Source: Burkholderiales bacterium (GTDB lineage Bacteria > Pseudomonadota > Gammaproteobacteria > Burkholderiales > Burkholderiaceae_D). Taken from it: a DNA stretch of 64,000 bases. The stretch is taken from NCBI GenBank assembly GCA_947451925.1, contig CANGAW010000001.1, forward strand, positions 62,001-126,000. Reading direction: 5' to 3'. The notes beneath the pieces were generated by a model. The model ran no database searches and was not told the origin of the DNA. It saw only the letters and a list, made by a program, of their open reading frames with translations. Below, piece after piece: positions 54,733 to 63,250 of the stretch (the stretch's first letter is position 1; the number at the start of each line of letters is the position of its first letter). Position numbers and translations under genes: made by a program.

Positions 54733-54771
54733 GTTCGACTCGGTTTGCCTTAATTAATAACGTTGGTCTGC

Positions 54772-56022
54772 TTAGTTAACTAAGCCGCCCTTGGCTTCGA
54801 GTGACAGCACATCGCTGAGCTCGGAGTCTTTGGACTGATAGCACTCGGTCAAAGTCTTGAAGCCGCCTGGAATCAGGAGCGCAGCACGACCTTTATGGTT
54901 AGGCTGATGACGCTCGCCGTTACCGAAGTACCAAGGTGAGCACATCATGTCGGTCTTCCATTTTTTGGTATTGGCAATCGCGGTGTATGCCGATTTGCGA
55001 TCGACATTGCCCTTGATGGACAGCAGCGCATCGGTGACGACACGAGCTGACAGGTAACCGGCTTGCGAGAAGGTGTCGCGTGGATCCTTCTTGTCGCCGA
55101 ACTTGTCCATCACTGCTTTCCAGTTTTGGGTATCGGCACCGACAGTGTCCATAGGCTCGAGTTCCATGTGGACGACTAACTTGTTGTGCCAGTATTTGCC
55201 GACTGCTTTAGGCATATCAGCGTGGTAGGCCGAAGTTGGCAGACCCCACTTGATGCTCTTGCCCAGATCCTGCTGTTCAGCAGCGGTCAGGATTGGCAGC
55301 ATCATGCCGCGCGGCATACCGAGTACCACGCCTTCGCTTTTAGCTGCAGAAATTTGCAGGGCGATAGCGTTGCCGTCGAGTTGGCCCGGATCAAAGATCA
55401 CGGTCTTGACCGTGACATTATTGGCTTTGCCGTAGGCTTCAACGCCACCGCACACCCAGTCACCGAAACCAGGGATACCGGGAGCGACACAGGTCAGGCT
55501 TTTGAGCTTGTTGGTCTCGACGATGTACTGAGCAGCACCCAGTGTGGACTGACGTGGACCCTGATTGAACGAGATGTAGTTTTTGCCGAAGAAGCAGGCA
55601 CGTGGCACACCAACGCCGGAAACCGATGCCACACCTTCAGCGGCATACAGATTGTTATTGGCGCCACACTCTACAAAAGAAGATGAACCAGCCATCGCCA
55701 CGACCTTGGTGTCCTTGACCAGCTTACTAGCAGCTTGTGCCGCCACTTCAGGATTCCAGGTGTCATCTTGCACTGTGTAGGCAACAGGGCGGCCGTTGAT
55801 GCCGCCGTTGGCATTGACGCATTTGAAGTAAGCATCAGCAGCGCGGGCGGAAGAAGAAAAGTCTTCCGGGCCGGTTTTGCCGACGATAGCGCCGATTTGA
55901 ATCGGATCGCCAGAAGCTTTCTTGCCATTAGCCATGCCGCATTTTTCATCAGCCATTGCCGCGCTGGCTGACATCACTAGGGCGAGGGCGATCGCGCTAC
56001 CGAGGTAGGTGGTCTTTTTCAT
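54772..56022 (-). CDS. Periplasmic substrate-binding protein of the embedded ABC importer
   Basis: A 416-residue protein with signal peptide MKKTTYLGSAIALALVMSA and a type I periplasmic binding fold (IQIGAIVGKTGPEDFSSSARA, NANGGINGRPVAYTVQDD). The mature part has eight Cys residues, unusual for this family and suggesting disulfides. Binding proteins of this family in aromatic operons often bind aromatic acids or phenolics rather than amino acids, so a phenol-type ligand is plausible here but unproven. CGGAGA precedes the ATG. A 106-base gap separates it from dmpO. Confidence 0.9.
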   Translation of the reverse strand: MKKTTYLGSAIALALVMSASAAMADEKCGMANGKKASGDPIQIGAIVGKTGPEDFSSSARAADAYFKCVNANGGINGRPVAYTVQDDTWNPEVAAQAASKLVKDTKVVAMAGSSSFVECGANNNLYAAEGVASVSGVGVPRACFFGKNYISFNQGPRQSTLGAAQYIVETNKLKSLTCVAPGIPGFGDWVCGGVEAYGKANNVTVKTVIFDPGQLDGNAIALQISAAKSEGVVLGMPRGMMLPILTAAEQQDLGKSIKWGLPTSAYHADMPKAVGKYWHNKLVVHMELEPMDTVGADTQNWKAVMDKFGDKKDPRDTFSQAGYLSARVVTDALLSIKGNVDRKSAYTAIANTKKWKTDMMCSPWYFGNGERHQPNHKGRAALLIPGGFKTLTECYQSKDSELSDVLSLEAKGGLVN

Positions 56023-56128
56023 GTGATGCTGTCTCCGTTATTGGTATGTGAAAACCACGGTCCCATTTTTTATATTCACGCTGCAGTTGGGGCCGTGAAG
56101 GCTGCAGCGCGTAGAAAAAACGTGCTTC

Positions 56129-56485
56129 TTATCCGCAGGAGCCGTGTATACCTTCTTGTCCCGGCGTCCTGAACCGCAGCACCGACTTATGACCAAAACC
56201 ATTTTCAGCCAGCGTGCCCTGCAGGCGCGGCGTGAACATTTCTGCGCTGCGAAACCATTGCACCTTGCTCCAGACTATGTGCGCGAATTCAGGGTGCTGG
56301 CCATACAGCGCCGGCAGCACCTTGTGCACAACATCATCGAAGCTGGTTGTCAGCGATAGCGGCACTGCCAGCGGCGCGGCAAACATCATGTGTTCGTCCC
56401 AACCGATATAGAGCAGCGGCTGCGCAAAGTGCGCGGCTGTATCACGCGGCGCAAAGCTGTATTCACCCAATGCTGAAGTGCTCAT
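56129..56485 (-). CDS. dmpO: Phenol hydroxylase subunit P4, first copy
   Basis: A 118-residue DmpO-type gamma subunit of standard length: MSTSALGEYSFAPRD, LLYIGWDEHMMFAAPLAVPL and FGHKSVLRFRTPGQEG. AGGAGG lies seven bases before the ATG at 56485, which overlaps the stop of the first dmpN. In the usual operon dmpP would follow directly; here the ABC importer begins instead. Confidence 0.92.
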   Translation of the reverse strand: MSTSALGEYSFAPRDTAAHFAQPLLYIGWDEHMMFAAPLAVPLSLTTSFDDVVHKVLPALYGQHPEFAHIVWSKVQWFRSAEMFTPRLQGTLAENGFGHKSVLRFRTPGQEGIHGSCG

Positions 56486-58044
56486 AGCTGTGCCTCCTGA
56501 GGGTTTTGACCAGCGCCCCAACCAGTAAAATTGGCGTCGTCTTCCGAGCCTTTGAAATCGCCGTTGTCATGCCCCTGCCTGATCTGGCTGTAGTCGAGCA
56601 CAGCAGAGGCCGCATCAAATCCGGGAGCGGCAACATCAGCATCGGGCTTGAAGCAATTTCCTTTCAAAATCTGATGCACGGACAAACCCGCTTGCACATA
56701 TTTTTCCGTTTCGTTGACGAAAATTTCTTTGCAGTGGTCGCTGCAGAAATGGAATTTTTCGCCTGCATGCTGTGTTTCGCGATAAGCGATCCAGCGCGGA
56801 CCTTCCTGCTCGGTGAAGATCATCGGCATCTGGCAGGTCTGACACTGCATAGGCAGCGTCTTGTTGGTGTAGCGCTGGCCTGATTTTTCCAGCTGCGCGT
56901 AGTGCTCCAGCCGCGGTCGGTAAAAGCGATCGAAAGTGTCCGGATATTTTTTGCTCAGCCAGTTAAGTTCAGCCGGTTCCGGCACCCAGGTATGAAATGC
57001 CATGGTGTCGCCATAGCCATAAAACAGGTTCCATGCCTGATGGCTGATATGGTTCTTGCCGTCGCAAGCCTGCGCCCAGCCCTTAGGCTTGCGGATGCCG
57101 TATTGCGCCAGTTCCTTGAATAAGGCTTCGCCACTGGTTTCGACGTACATTTCCCATGACTCTTTCCAGCTCATGGTGTGCTTAGGCTGCATGTAATCCT
57201 GCATCATCGCCGCCAGTGTCATGACGCGATAGCCGCGCCAGAACCATTTGTCTATCCAGCGCTGGACAATCGGCAGATTGGCAGGGTCTTGCTGGACGAT
57301 GAATTTGACGCTCTCCAGACCCATGCTCATATGGCGCACTTCATCCGACTGCGCCGAAAAACCGAAGGTGACGCAAGACAGATCGCCGTTATGTGCCGCA
57401 CCGCTCATATAGGAGACAAACAGGGGCTTGGTCAGCAAGTAGTCAAAGGAAAAACTAAGTGCAATCAGGCGTTCGAACGGACCAGCGCTTAACGCATCTT
57501 CGGCGAAGCTCTTGGGGGCAGCCAGATACCAGGCATGATCAAACCAGTGGTTCGGGTTATGCAGGCCATTGAAGTATTTATTAAAGTTTGCAAACGCATG
57601 GGTTTGATTCTGGAAGTGACGGTATTCGTCAGCTGCCTGCTGCTGGCAAGCCACGCGCAAGCCTTCCCCACGGAAGTGGCGACCGAGATGCGCAAAGCTG
57701 CGGTGCGCGACATACTCTTGCTGCGTGAAGGCCTGCATGAAGAGCTTCAACACATTGACATAGCGCGCATCGCTGACACCGAACATGCCATTGTTTTGCG
57801 CGAAGGCGTCAATCACCGCGTAGAGTTTTTTCTCTTTTTCACCCTGGATTTTCCAGTAGGCGTCCATCGTCAGTCGAAACGGATCTTCCAGCTTGTCCCA
57901 CTCATGAATAGTGATACCTTCGTAGTGGTCGCAAGGAAAAACCTTATCCATAGGTTGATAAGTGGTTTCCCATTGCAGGCCGCGCGTCATCGCGGCATAG
58001 CTCTCGTCGAGGCTGTGCTTTTTTTTCACGACTCGCTTGTCCAT
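56482..58044 (-). CDS. dmpN: Phenol hydroxylase alpha subunit paralogue with altered di-iron site (first copy)
   Basis: A 520-residue alpha-subunit paralogue, colinear without gaps with the second copy over residues 1-240. Five of six di-iron ligands are standard: Glu110, Glu140/His143 (ADEYRH), Glu235/His238 (SDEVRH). The third Glu is Asp201 (SFSFDYLLTK; codon GAC at 57442-57444) and the conserved Asn206 is Lys. Neighbouring substitutions (VSYMSG for VPFMSG) cluster around the active site. The rest is intact, including the C-terminal CQTCQ and CSDHC. Start 58044 is set by alignment with the other copy; an upstream TTG at 58074 is open. Confidence 0.93.
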   Translation of the reverse strand: MDKRVVKKKHSLDESYAAMTRGLQWETTYQPMDKVFPCDHYEGITIHEWDKLEDPFRLTMDAYWKIQGEKEKKLYAVIDAFAQNNGMFGVSDARYVNVLKLFMQAFTQQEYVAHRSFAHLGRHFRGEGLRVACQQQAADEYRHFQNQTHAFANFNKYFNGLHNPNHWFDHAWYLAAPKSFAEDALSAGPFERLIALSFSFDYLLTKPLFVSYMSGAAHNGDLSCVTFGFSAQSDEVRHMSMGLESVKFIVQQDPANLPIVQRWIDKWFWRGYRVMTLAAMMQDYMQPKHTMSWKESWEMYVETSGEALFKELAQYGIRKPKGWAQACDGKNHISHQAWNLFYGYGDTMAFHTWVPEPAELNWLSKKYPDTFDRFYRPRLEHYAQLEKSGQRYTNKTLPMQCQTCQMPMIFTEQEGPRWIAYRETQHAGEKFHFCSDHCKEIFVNETEKYVQAGLSVHQILKGNCFKPDADVAAPGFDAASAVLDYSQIRQGHDNGDFKGSEDDANFTGWGAGQNPQEAQL

Positions 58045-58087
58045 ATGCAGGCTTTCGTTTAGATGTGAGATCAATCGGGCGGAAAGC

Positions 58088-58357
58088 TCAGTGCTTCCAG
58101 CTCAGGACAAATTCGTCATCGTCTTCTTCCAGATTGCCGGATAAGGTGACGAGGTTAATTTGCAGCTGCTGCAGGTCATAAGGACGGCCGATCATTTCCT
58201 CGACAGTCTCGCGGCGAATGACCAGACGGCCCGGTGCGTCGATCTTGACCAGGCCCGGTGAATAGACGACTTGCGCCTCCGGGTTGTCGGCGACGATGGC
58301 GTCCACTAGTGGACGCGATTCTTCGTTGTGCTGAAATGCGATGAAGACGTTGGACAT
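58088..58357 (-). CDS. dmpM: Phenol hydroxylase coupling (effector) protein P2
   Basis: An 89-residue cofactor-free regulator that docks on the alpha subunit and couples NADH use to hydroxylation. MSNVFIAFQHNEESRPLVDAIV and the RETVEEMIGRPYDLQQLQINLVTL stretch (residues 48-71) are typical. GGAGAG precedes the start. It is single-copy, so it must serve one or both alpha subunits. Confidence 0.94.
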   Translation of the reverse strand: MSNVFIAFQHNEESRPLVDAIVADNPEAQVVYSPGLVKIDAPGRLVIRRETVEEMIGRPYDLQQLQINLVTLSGNLEEDDDEFVLSWKH

Positions 58358-58397
58358 GCGATGCTCTCCTGTATTGCTTTTTTATGGTTGAGGCGGG

Positions 58398-59396
58398 CTA
58401 AATTGCGATACCCATCTTGGCAACGCGTGCGTTGTATTCAGCGCGAACTTCCTGCAGTGCGTCCTGACCTTGCTCACCGAGTGCGATTTCAGCCACTGGT
58501 GCCAATGCGGCCTGCACACGGTCAGACCAAACCCTGGTCCACTCGGTAATCAACGTCATGTTTTCGGCCGACTCGGTAGCCGCTGTTTTGACGACCGCAT
58601 CGACCCAGCGCGCGGTCTCGTCATGCCACTCGGGCATGAAGGAAGTCAGCATCGCGATGGCGGTGCCGCCCTTGATGGTCAGATGCTCATCGACAAACGA
58701 GCCGTAGATCAGCGGATAGAGCTGACCGTCGATGGCCAGGTTTTGCGCCACGAACATTTCCATCGGATCTTTCAACACCAGTGTGTCTTCGACCAGACGG
58801 CGCAGCACTTGCCAGCGCGGATCGTTGAGCCAGTCGTTCTTGCCGGCGTCCAGCACCCCAGGCTCGTCGACCGCCAGACCGAGGCGGGTCAGGTATTGCG
58901 CAATGCCGAGCTGATCCATTGAATGGAAGGTGGTGGCTGCAGTAAGAGCGGTACCGTAACCATAGGCAGCGATGAAGCAGTTATTCATATTGCCGGCCCA
59001 AGCCACATGACGCAGCGGCATCAGCACCTGACAGGCAATGGCACGCACTTCGTCGGTCATGCGTCCCAACAAGCCGCGTGAATCAACAAATTGATAGTTG
59101 GCCTCGACCGCTTCCTGCTGACGCGCACGCGCCATGGTCCAGGTGGCGTAGTAATACTGGCGCGGATCTTTCAACACATACCAGTCAGCCAGCTTGACGG
59201 CGGAACGCGAGGCGTCAAACAACTCGTATTGCGGATCCCAGGTCGGACGGTAGTGGAAATTTTGCGTCGGTTGCGCGCCCATCGTGGCTTCTTGATAGCG
59301 CGTCGCCGGTTTGTCGCCGCCGATGTAACGCGCCACGTGGGTGTAGGTGTTGCGCGCTGGCTTAATTTCCTTCGCTTGCAGATCAATACTCGACAT
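58398..59396 (-). CDS. dmpL: Phenol hydroxylase beta subunit P1
   Basis: A 332-residue beta subunit, structurally like the alpha subunit but without iron ligands. Landmarks: NFHYRPTWDPQYELFDASRSA, VLKDPRQYYYATWTMARARQQ and MLTSFMPEWHDETARWVDA. GGAG precedes the ATG, which overlaps the end of dmpK. It is single-copy. It forms the (alpha-beta-gamma)2 hydroxylase with DmpN and DmpO. Confidence 0.95.
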   Translation of the reverse strand: MSSIDLQAKEIKPARNTYTHVARYIGGDKPATRYQEATMGAQPTQNFHYRPTWDPQYELFDASRSAVKLADWYVLKDPRQYYYATWTMARARQQEAVEANYQFVDSRGLLGRMTDEVRAIACQVLMPLRHVAWAGNMNNCFIAAYGYGTALTAATTFHSMDQLGIAQYLTRLGLAVDEPGVLDAGKNDWLNDPRWQVLRRLVEDTLVLKDPMEMFVAQNLAIDGQLYPLIYGSFVDEHLTIKGGTAIAMLTSFMPEWHDETARWVDAVVKTAATESAENMTLITEWTRVWSDRVQAALAPVAEIALGEQGQDALQEVRAEYNARVAKMGIAI

Positions 59397-59667
59397 TATT
59401 TTCTCCTAGCTTTTCACCCACGGCTTGCGTGAGAAATTCAACCTGATTTTTTAAACAAAATTCTTCGAACAGGGCTTCCGGCAAGACCAGCTCGCAACCC
59501 ATGTCCGGCCAGCCCACTGAAAACTCGAAGGCCACCAAGCCATTTGGCTGCTTGCGCAGAATGCGGACGTAGCGGCGTTGCAGCGTCGCCGCATCGGTTT
59601 GGATCGCATCCAGCCCACCTGCTTGCAGGTTTTCCGGAATGGCAGGTTTAGACGGGGAAGCAGTCAT
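59383..59667 (-). CDS. dmpK: Phenol hydroxylase assembly protein P0
   Basis: A 94-residue DmpK-type protein (RRYVRILRKQPNGLVAFEFSVG, ELVLPEALFEEFCLKNQVEF) needed for assembly or iron loading of the active hydroxylase but not for its turnover. It is the first gene of the operon; the consensus sigma-54 promoter lies about 50 bases upstream. No clear ribosome site is visible before the ATG at 59667. Confidence 0.92.
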   Translation of the reverse strand: MTASPSKPAIPENLQAGGLDAIQTDAATLQRRYVRILRKQPNGLVAFEFSVGWPDMGCELVLPEALFEEFCLKNQVEFLTQAVGEKLGENNVEY

Positions 59668-59718
59668 ATGGATAGTTATTTGTTATAACGAGTTATAGGT
59701 TTGTGGCATATCATCCAA

Positions 59719-59734
59719 TGCAATAGGTGTGCCA
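59719..59734 (-). promoter_or_regulatory. Sigma-54 promoter of the phenol hydroxylase operon (Po type)
   Basis: The minus strand reads TGGCAC-ACCTA-TTGCA, a full match to the -24/-12 consensus. Transcription should start near 59707, giving a leader of about 40 bases before dmpK. Confidence 0.88.
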
Positions 59735-59864
59735 GAAAGCAAGAGTAAACTTTAAAATATCGATAAAATGGCATGAATCCACGGAATTACTGATGCGATC
59801 AAGCTTAGGCATTAGTAAAAAATTACGCTGCAAAGCAACATATTTACCGTATAAATGGATGAAA

Positions 59865-59910
59865 TTTGATCAAATGATCAATTGCATTGTGATTAATTTG
59901 ATCAAATGAT
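59865..59910. promoter_or_regulatory. Two DmpR-type upstream activating sequences
   Basis: TTGATCAAATGATCAA (59866-59881), a 16-base palindrome, and TTTGATCAAATGAT (59897-59910) are spaced 32 bases apart, about three helical turns. They lie about 165 and 195 bases upstream of the predicted start. This is the layout known for XylR/DmpR enhancers at Pu and Po. Confidence 0.8.
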
Positions 59911-59977
59911 AAGGTCATCCAAAATTAGCGCCAATTCACGCTACCTTGAATTTCAAGCAATTTATCGATATTAAGCC

Positions 59978-61657
59978 ATGGATCCCATCAAACTCCCGCC
60001 CCTCCCCCAAGACGCCGACCTGCGGCGGCTGGTGCATTTTTCAGCCAGCGATGGACGAATCTGGCTGGCTGGGCACCGGATGCTGCTTTTACATGTGGAA
60101 GCATTAGGTGGTTTACGGCGCGAGTTGATGCAAACCATAGGCAGCGAGCAAACCCGGCGCGTACTCAAACGCGCCGGCTATGCCTCAGGCAGGCGCGATG
60201 CCGCGCTGGCGCGCCAGGTGCGCCCGAATGCGACGGCCTATGAACAATTTGCCGTCGGGCCGCAATTGCATATGCTCGAAGGAGCGGTGCAAGTCACTCC
60301 CGAGCGCTTTGAGCTGGACCTCGAGGCCGGCACCCATCTGGGCATCTTCCGCTGGGACCACTCCTGGGAAGTGGAAGCCCATGTCAAGCACTTCGGTCCC
60401 CAAAGCGATCCTGTTTGTTGGATGCTGATTGGCTATGCCTCAGGTTATGTCAGCGCCTTCATGGGTCAGCCCGTCATTTATAAAGAAGTGCAATGCGGCG
60501 CCTGCGGCCATGGCCACTGCCGCATTGAAGGCCGGCCACTGAAAGACTGGCCCGATGGCGAATTACTGCAAGAGGATTACGAGGCCGATTCCATGCTGGT
60601 GCGAATGGAAGATTTGCATGCCGAACTGGAGAGTCTGCGTGTGACTCTCAACCCCAGAGACGATCTGGGCGAGCTGATTGGCCGCTCCAAATCTTTTAAT
60701 CAGGCCATTGAATTGCTGCGCAAGGCCGCCGTGACACAGGTGACCGTGATGCTGACCGGCGAGACCGGGGTGGGCAAAGAACGCTTTGCCCGCACTTTGC
60801 ACGGCATGAGCCTGCGTGCAGACAAGCCGTTTGTCGCCATCAACTGCGCAGCGCTACCGAATGAATTAATCGAAAGTGAATTATTTGGTGCCGAAAAAGG
60901 CGCATTTACCGGCGCCGGCACGGCACGACCCGGACGTTTTGAACGTGCCGATGGCGGCACCTTGTTTCTGGATGAATTAGGCGATTTGCCGATGGCTGCC
61001 CAGGCCAAACTCTTGCGCGTGCTGCAAAACGGCGAAGTGGAAAGATTGGGATCAACCCAGGTGCGCAAGGTCGATGTGCGCGTTGTCGCCGCCACTAACG
61101 TGGATCTTGAAGCGGCAGTTGCTGCCGGACGCTTCCGCCGCGATCTGTTGTACCGTCTCAACGTCTACCCGATCGCCATTCCGCCGCTGCGCGACCGGGT
61201 TGAAGATATTGAAGCGCTGGCCAATCACTTGCTGACCCAGTTCATGGCCCAGCATAACAAGCGGGTTGCCGGCATTACCGACCGCGCATTGGATGCGATG
61301 CGCCATTACCCGTGGCCGGGCAATATCCGTGAGCTGGAAAATCTGATTGAACGCGGCCTGATCATCGCCGCTGCCGGACAGATGGTCGATGTGGAAGACC
61401 TGTTTCCGGTGCCACCCAGTTATCAACACGCGACAGTCAACCAGTCGGGCGAGCTGCAGCACGGCACCCCAACCGACTTTCAGGCCTTGTACGATGATCT
61501 GCAACGCCGCGGGGTAAGCCTGGATGGATTAGAAGACGGACTGATACAAGAAGCTGTTGCCCGCGCCGATGGCAATCTGTCTGCCGCCGCCCGCACACTG
61601 GGTCTGACCCGGCCACAATTGAGTTACCGATTACAGCGATTGAACAAACCCGGGTAA
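59978..61657 (+). CDS. dmpR: DmpR/XylR-type sigma-54 activator for phenol degradation
   Basis: A 559-residue phenol-sensing enhancer-binding protein. The N-terminal XylR_N/V4R sensor (residues about 15-210) includes the ECGACGHGHCRIEG-like stretch VQCGACGHGHCRIEGRPL, near 170, with Cys/His residues that bind zinc in this family. A linker (about 215-235) joins the AAA+ domain with Walker A GETGVGKERFART (about 260), the sigma-54 loop GAFTGA (about 307) and DGGTLFLDELGDLP. The C-terminal Fis-type helix-turn-helix reads NLSAAARTLGLTRPQLSYRL. It diverges from dmpK across a 310-base region holding its own binding sites. Confidence 0.95.
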   Translation: MDPIKLPPLPQDADLRRLVHFSASDGRIWLAGHRMLLLHVEALGGLRRELMQTIGSEQTRRVLKRAGYASGRRDAALARQVRPNATAYEQFAVGPQLHMLEGAVQVTPERFELDLEAGTHLGIFRWDHSWEVEAHVKHFGPQSDPVCWMLIGYASGYVSAFMGQPVIYKEVQCGACGHGHCRIEGRPLKDWPDGELLQEDYEADSMLVRMEDLHAELESLRVTLNPRDDLGELIGRSKSFNQAIELLRKAAVTQVTVMLTGETGVGKERFARTLHGMSLRADKPFVAINCAALPNELIESELFGAEKGAFTGAGTARPGRFERADGGTLFLDELGDLPMAAQAKLLRVLQNGEVERLGSTQVRKVDVRVVAATNVDLEAAVAAGRFRRDLLYRLNVYPIAIPPLRDRVEDIEALANHLLTQFMAQHNKRVAGITDRALDAMRHYPWPGNIRELENLIERGLIIAAAGQMVDVEDLFPVPPSYQHATVNQSGELQHGTPTDFQALYDDLQRRGVSLDGLEDGLIQEAVARADGNLSAAARTLGLTRPQLSYRLQRLNKPG

Positions 61658-61698
61658 AGTGACGCTTTGCAAAAAATGGCATTAAAGAGAACACCGTC

Positions 61699-62424
61699 GT
61701 GGCAAAAAAATCCCTGAATGATGTAACGCATGCGGGCGACACCCCGGCCGACCCGCATTACCGCACACTGATTGAGAGAACCTACAGAGAATTGCGCGAA
61801 GATATCGTCAGCGGCCGCCTGGCACCGCGCGAAAAATTATTAATCGAACATCTGAAAGACCGCTACGCGGTGGGTGCCGGCACCTTGCGCGAGGCCTTGT
61901 CGCGACTCGTCAGCAATGCGATGGTGATCGCCGAAGGCCAGCGCGGCTTCACTGTTGCGCCGATTACCATTGAAGAACTGATTGACATCACCAATGTGCG
62001 CGTCAGTGTTGAAACAGAAGCCCTGCGCACCTCGATTCGTCAAAGCGATCAGGCCTGGCGAGACAATCTGCGTGAGTCCTTTGAAGTTTTGTCGACCTTC
62101 GAGCAGCCGCTGAATGCCGAGAACGCCAAAAACTGGGAAGCCGCGAATACAAAATTTCATCAGGCTTTGCTCTCCGGCTGCCAGTCGCCGTGGACCTTGC
62201 GTGTCATTCGCCAGCTGACCCAGCATTGCGAACGATATCGGCGCTTTGCCATCGGCCTGCAATCAGGGCGGGATGTGCATAGCGAACATGCACTGATTTT
62301 CCAAAGCGCCATCGATGGCAAAGATGCACGCGCTGCGCTGGCGCTGGAAGTGCACATTCGCGCCACACCCGAACTGATCATCAGCACCATTCAAGGCGGG
62401 GTGGATGTGTTCAAGCAGGTTTAA
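61699..62424 (+). CDS. GntR-family regulator with FCD domain
   Basis: A 241-residue regulator. The N-terminal winged helix (YRELREDIVSGRLAPREKLLIEHL, GAGTLREALSRLVSNAMV) is followed by an all-helical FCD effector domain with His residues that may hold metal (NTKFHQALLSGC, TQHCERYRRFA, VHSEHALIFQSAI). It starts with GTG at 61699, 41 bases after dmpR on the same strand. A GntR repressor (AphS) controls phenol genes in Comamonas testosteroni, so a second layer of control over this pathway is plausible. Confidence 0.85.
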   Translation: MAKKSLNDVTHAGDTPADPHYRTLIERTYRELREDIVSGRLAPREKLLIEHLKDRYAVGAGTLREALSRLVSNAMVIAEGQRGFTVAPITIEELIDITNVRVSVETEALRTSIRQSDQAWRDNLRESFEVLSTFEQPLNAENAKNWEAANTKFHQALLSGCQSPWTLRVIRQLTQHCERYRRFAIGLQSGRDVHSEHALIFQSAIDGKDARAALALEVHIRATPELIISTIQGGVDVFKQV

Positions 62425-62454
62425 GCACGAAGAATGGCTGATGATTACTACCGA

Positions 62455-62850
62455 TTACGCAAGTAATTTCATGCCTGTTGTCTTCGATGCTTTTTTATCA
62501 AACGTCGCGGTATAGTCGCATCCGGCAGAAAAAGCACTTCTCTCAACAAGGCAATCTGCAAAATCGGCATTATTTCCGGAAAATAAACGGAGTGCTTTTG
62601 CGACTATTTCAGACTTTTCAATCACGATGCTCTTCATTTGCAAAAGCAAATCCAGTACATTGCCGATTTCTTTCCGGTCAGCTGCATAGCAACTCTGCAG
62701 CACCCATACCAACTCGACAATGGATACCAGAGGAATGAATCCTTGATGATCATCCGTCAGAGATTCAAGCAAAGTCGTCGCTTTTTTTGATTGCACAGCA
62801 TCGTCTTGCACGATGTATCGCACAACGACATTGGTGTCGAGTCCGATCAT
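62455..62850 (-). CDS. vapC: VapC-like PIN-domain toxin
   Basis: A 131-residue PIN-domain ribonuclease. The acidic residues are in place: [13 protein letters not shown] (Asp5), VSIVELVWVL (Glu near 46), NADFADCLVERSA (Asp near 98) and TATFDKKASK (Asp near 118). The ATG overlaps the antitoxin stop. VapC toxins cut tRNA or rRNA; the target here is unknown. Confidence 0.9.
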   Translation of the reverse strand: MIGLDTNVVVRYIVQDDAVQSKKATTLLESLTDDHQGFIPLVSIVELVWVLQSCYAADRKEIGNVLDLLLQMKSIVIEKSEIVAKALRLFSGNNADFADCLVERSAFSAGCDYTATFDKKASKTTGMKLLA

Positions 62851-63089
62851 TTATTTGCCGCACCTTGTCGCGCTATAGCGGCATTCATATCGTCTATTGA
62901 TACGGGTTTGATCGGTTTGCGAATCAAACCCTTAAGAGCAGTGACTGACTTAGTCGCCGCCAAAATATGAAATTGTCCGTTGCCGGTGTCTACAAACTCG
63001 ATACGGTCACCAGGCTGCAGGCCCAAAATGTTCCTCACTGCGACAGGAATGGTGATTTGCCCTTTGGAGGTGATGGTGGCGGTTGACAT
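62847..63089 (-). CDS. vapB: VapB-like AbrB/MazE-fold antitoxin
   Basis: An 80-residue protein with the swapped-hairpin DNA-binding domain [31 protein letters not shown], and a C-terminal tail ([16 protein letters not shown]) that would wrap the toxin. It precedes vapC with a four-base overlap. GGAG lies upstream. An inverted repeat at 63113-63136 is the likely operator. Confidence 0.9.
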   Translation of the reverse strand: MSTATITSKGQITIPVAVRNILGLQPGDRIEFVDTGNGQFHILAATKSVTALKGLIRKPIKPVSIDDMNAAIARQGAANK

Positions 63090-63112
63090 GGCAATCTCCT
63101 TTACCCTTTAAT

Positions 63113-63136
63113 ATTCCTTACATTAGCGTAAGGAAT
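63113..63136. promoter_or_regulatory. Probable VapBC operator
   Basis: ATTCCTTAC-ATTAGC-GTAAGGAAT: nine-base perfect arms with a six-base spacer, 24 bases upstream of the vapB start. Placement and symmetry fit autorepression by the antitoxin-toxin complex. Confidence 0.6.
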
Positions 63137-63250
63137 TTTGCATGTCAAGATTCGACAGCGATTCAAACCAATCTCTGCATAAGTCAGCCACACCGCCGCA
63201 GCAAGCCCCGCGCCTGCTATACTTTTGGGCAGAATTACTCCCCTCTCCCC

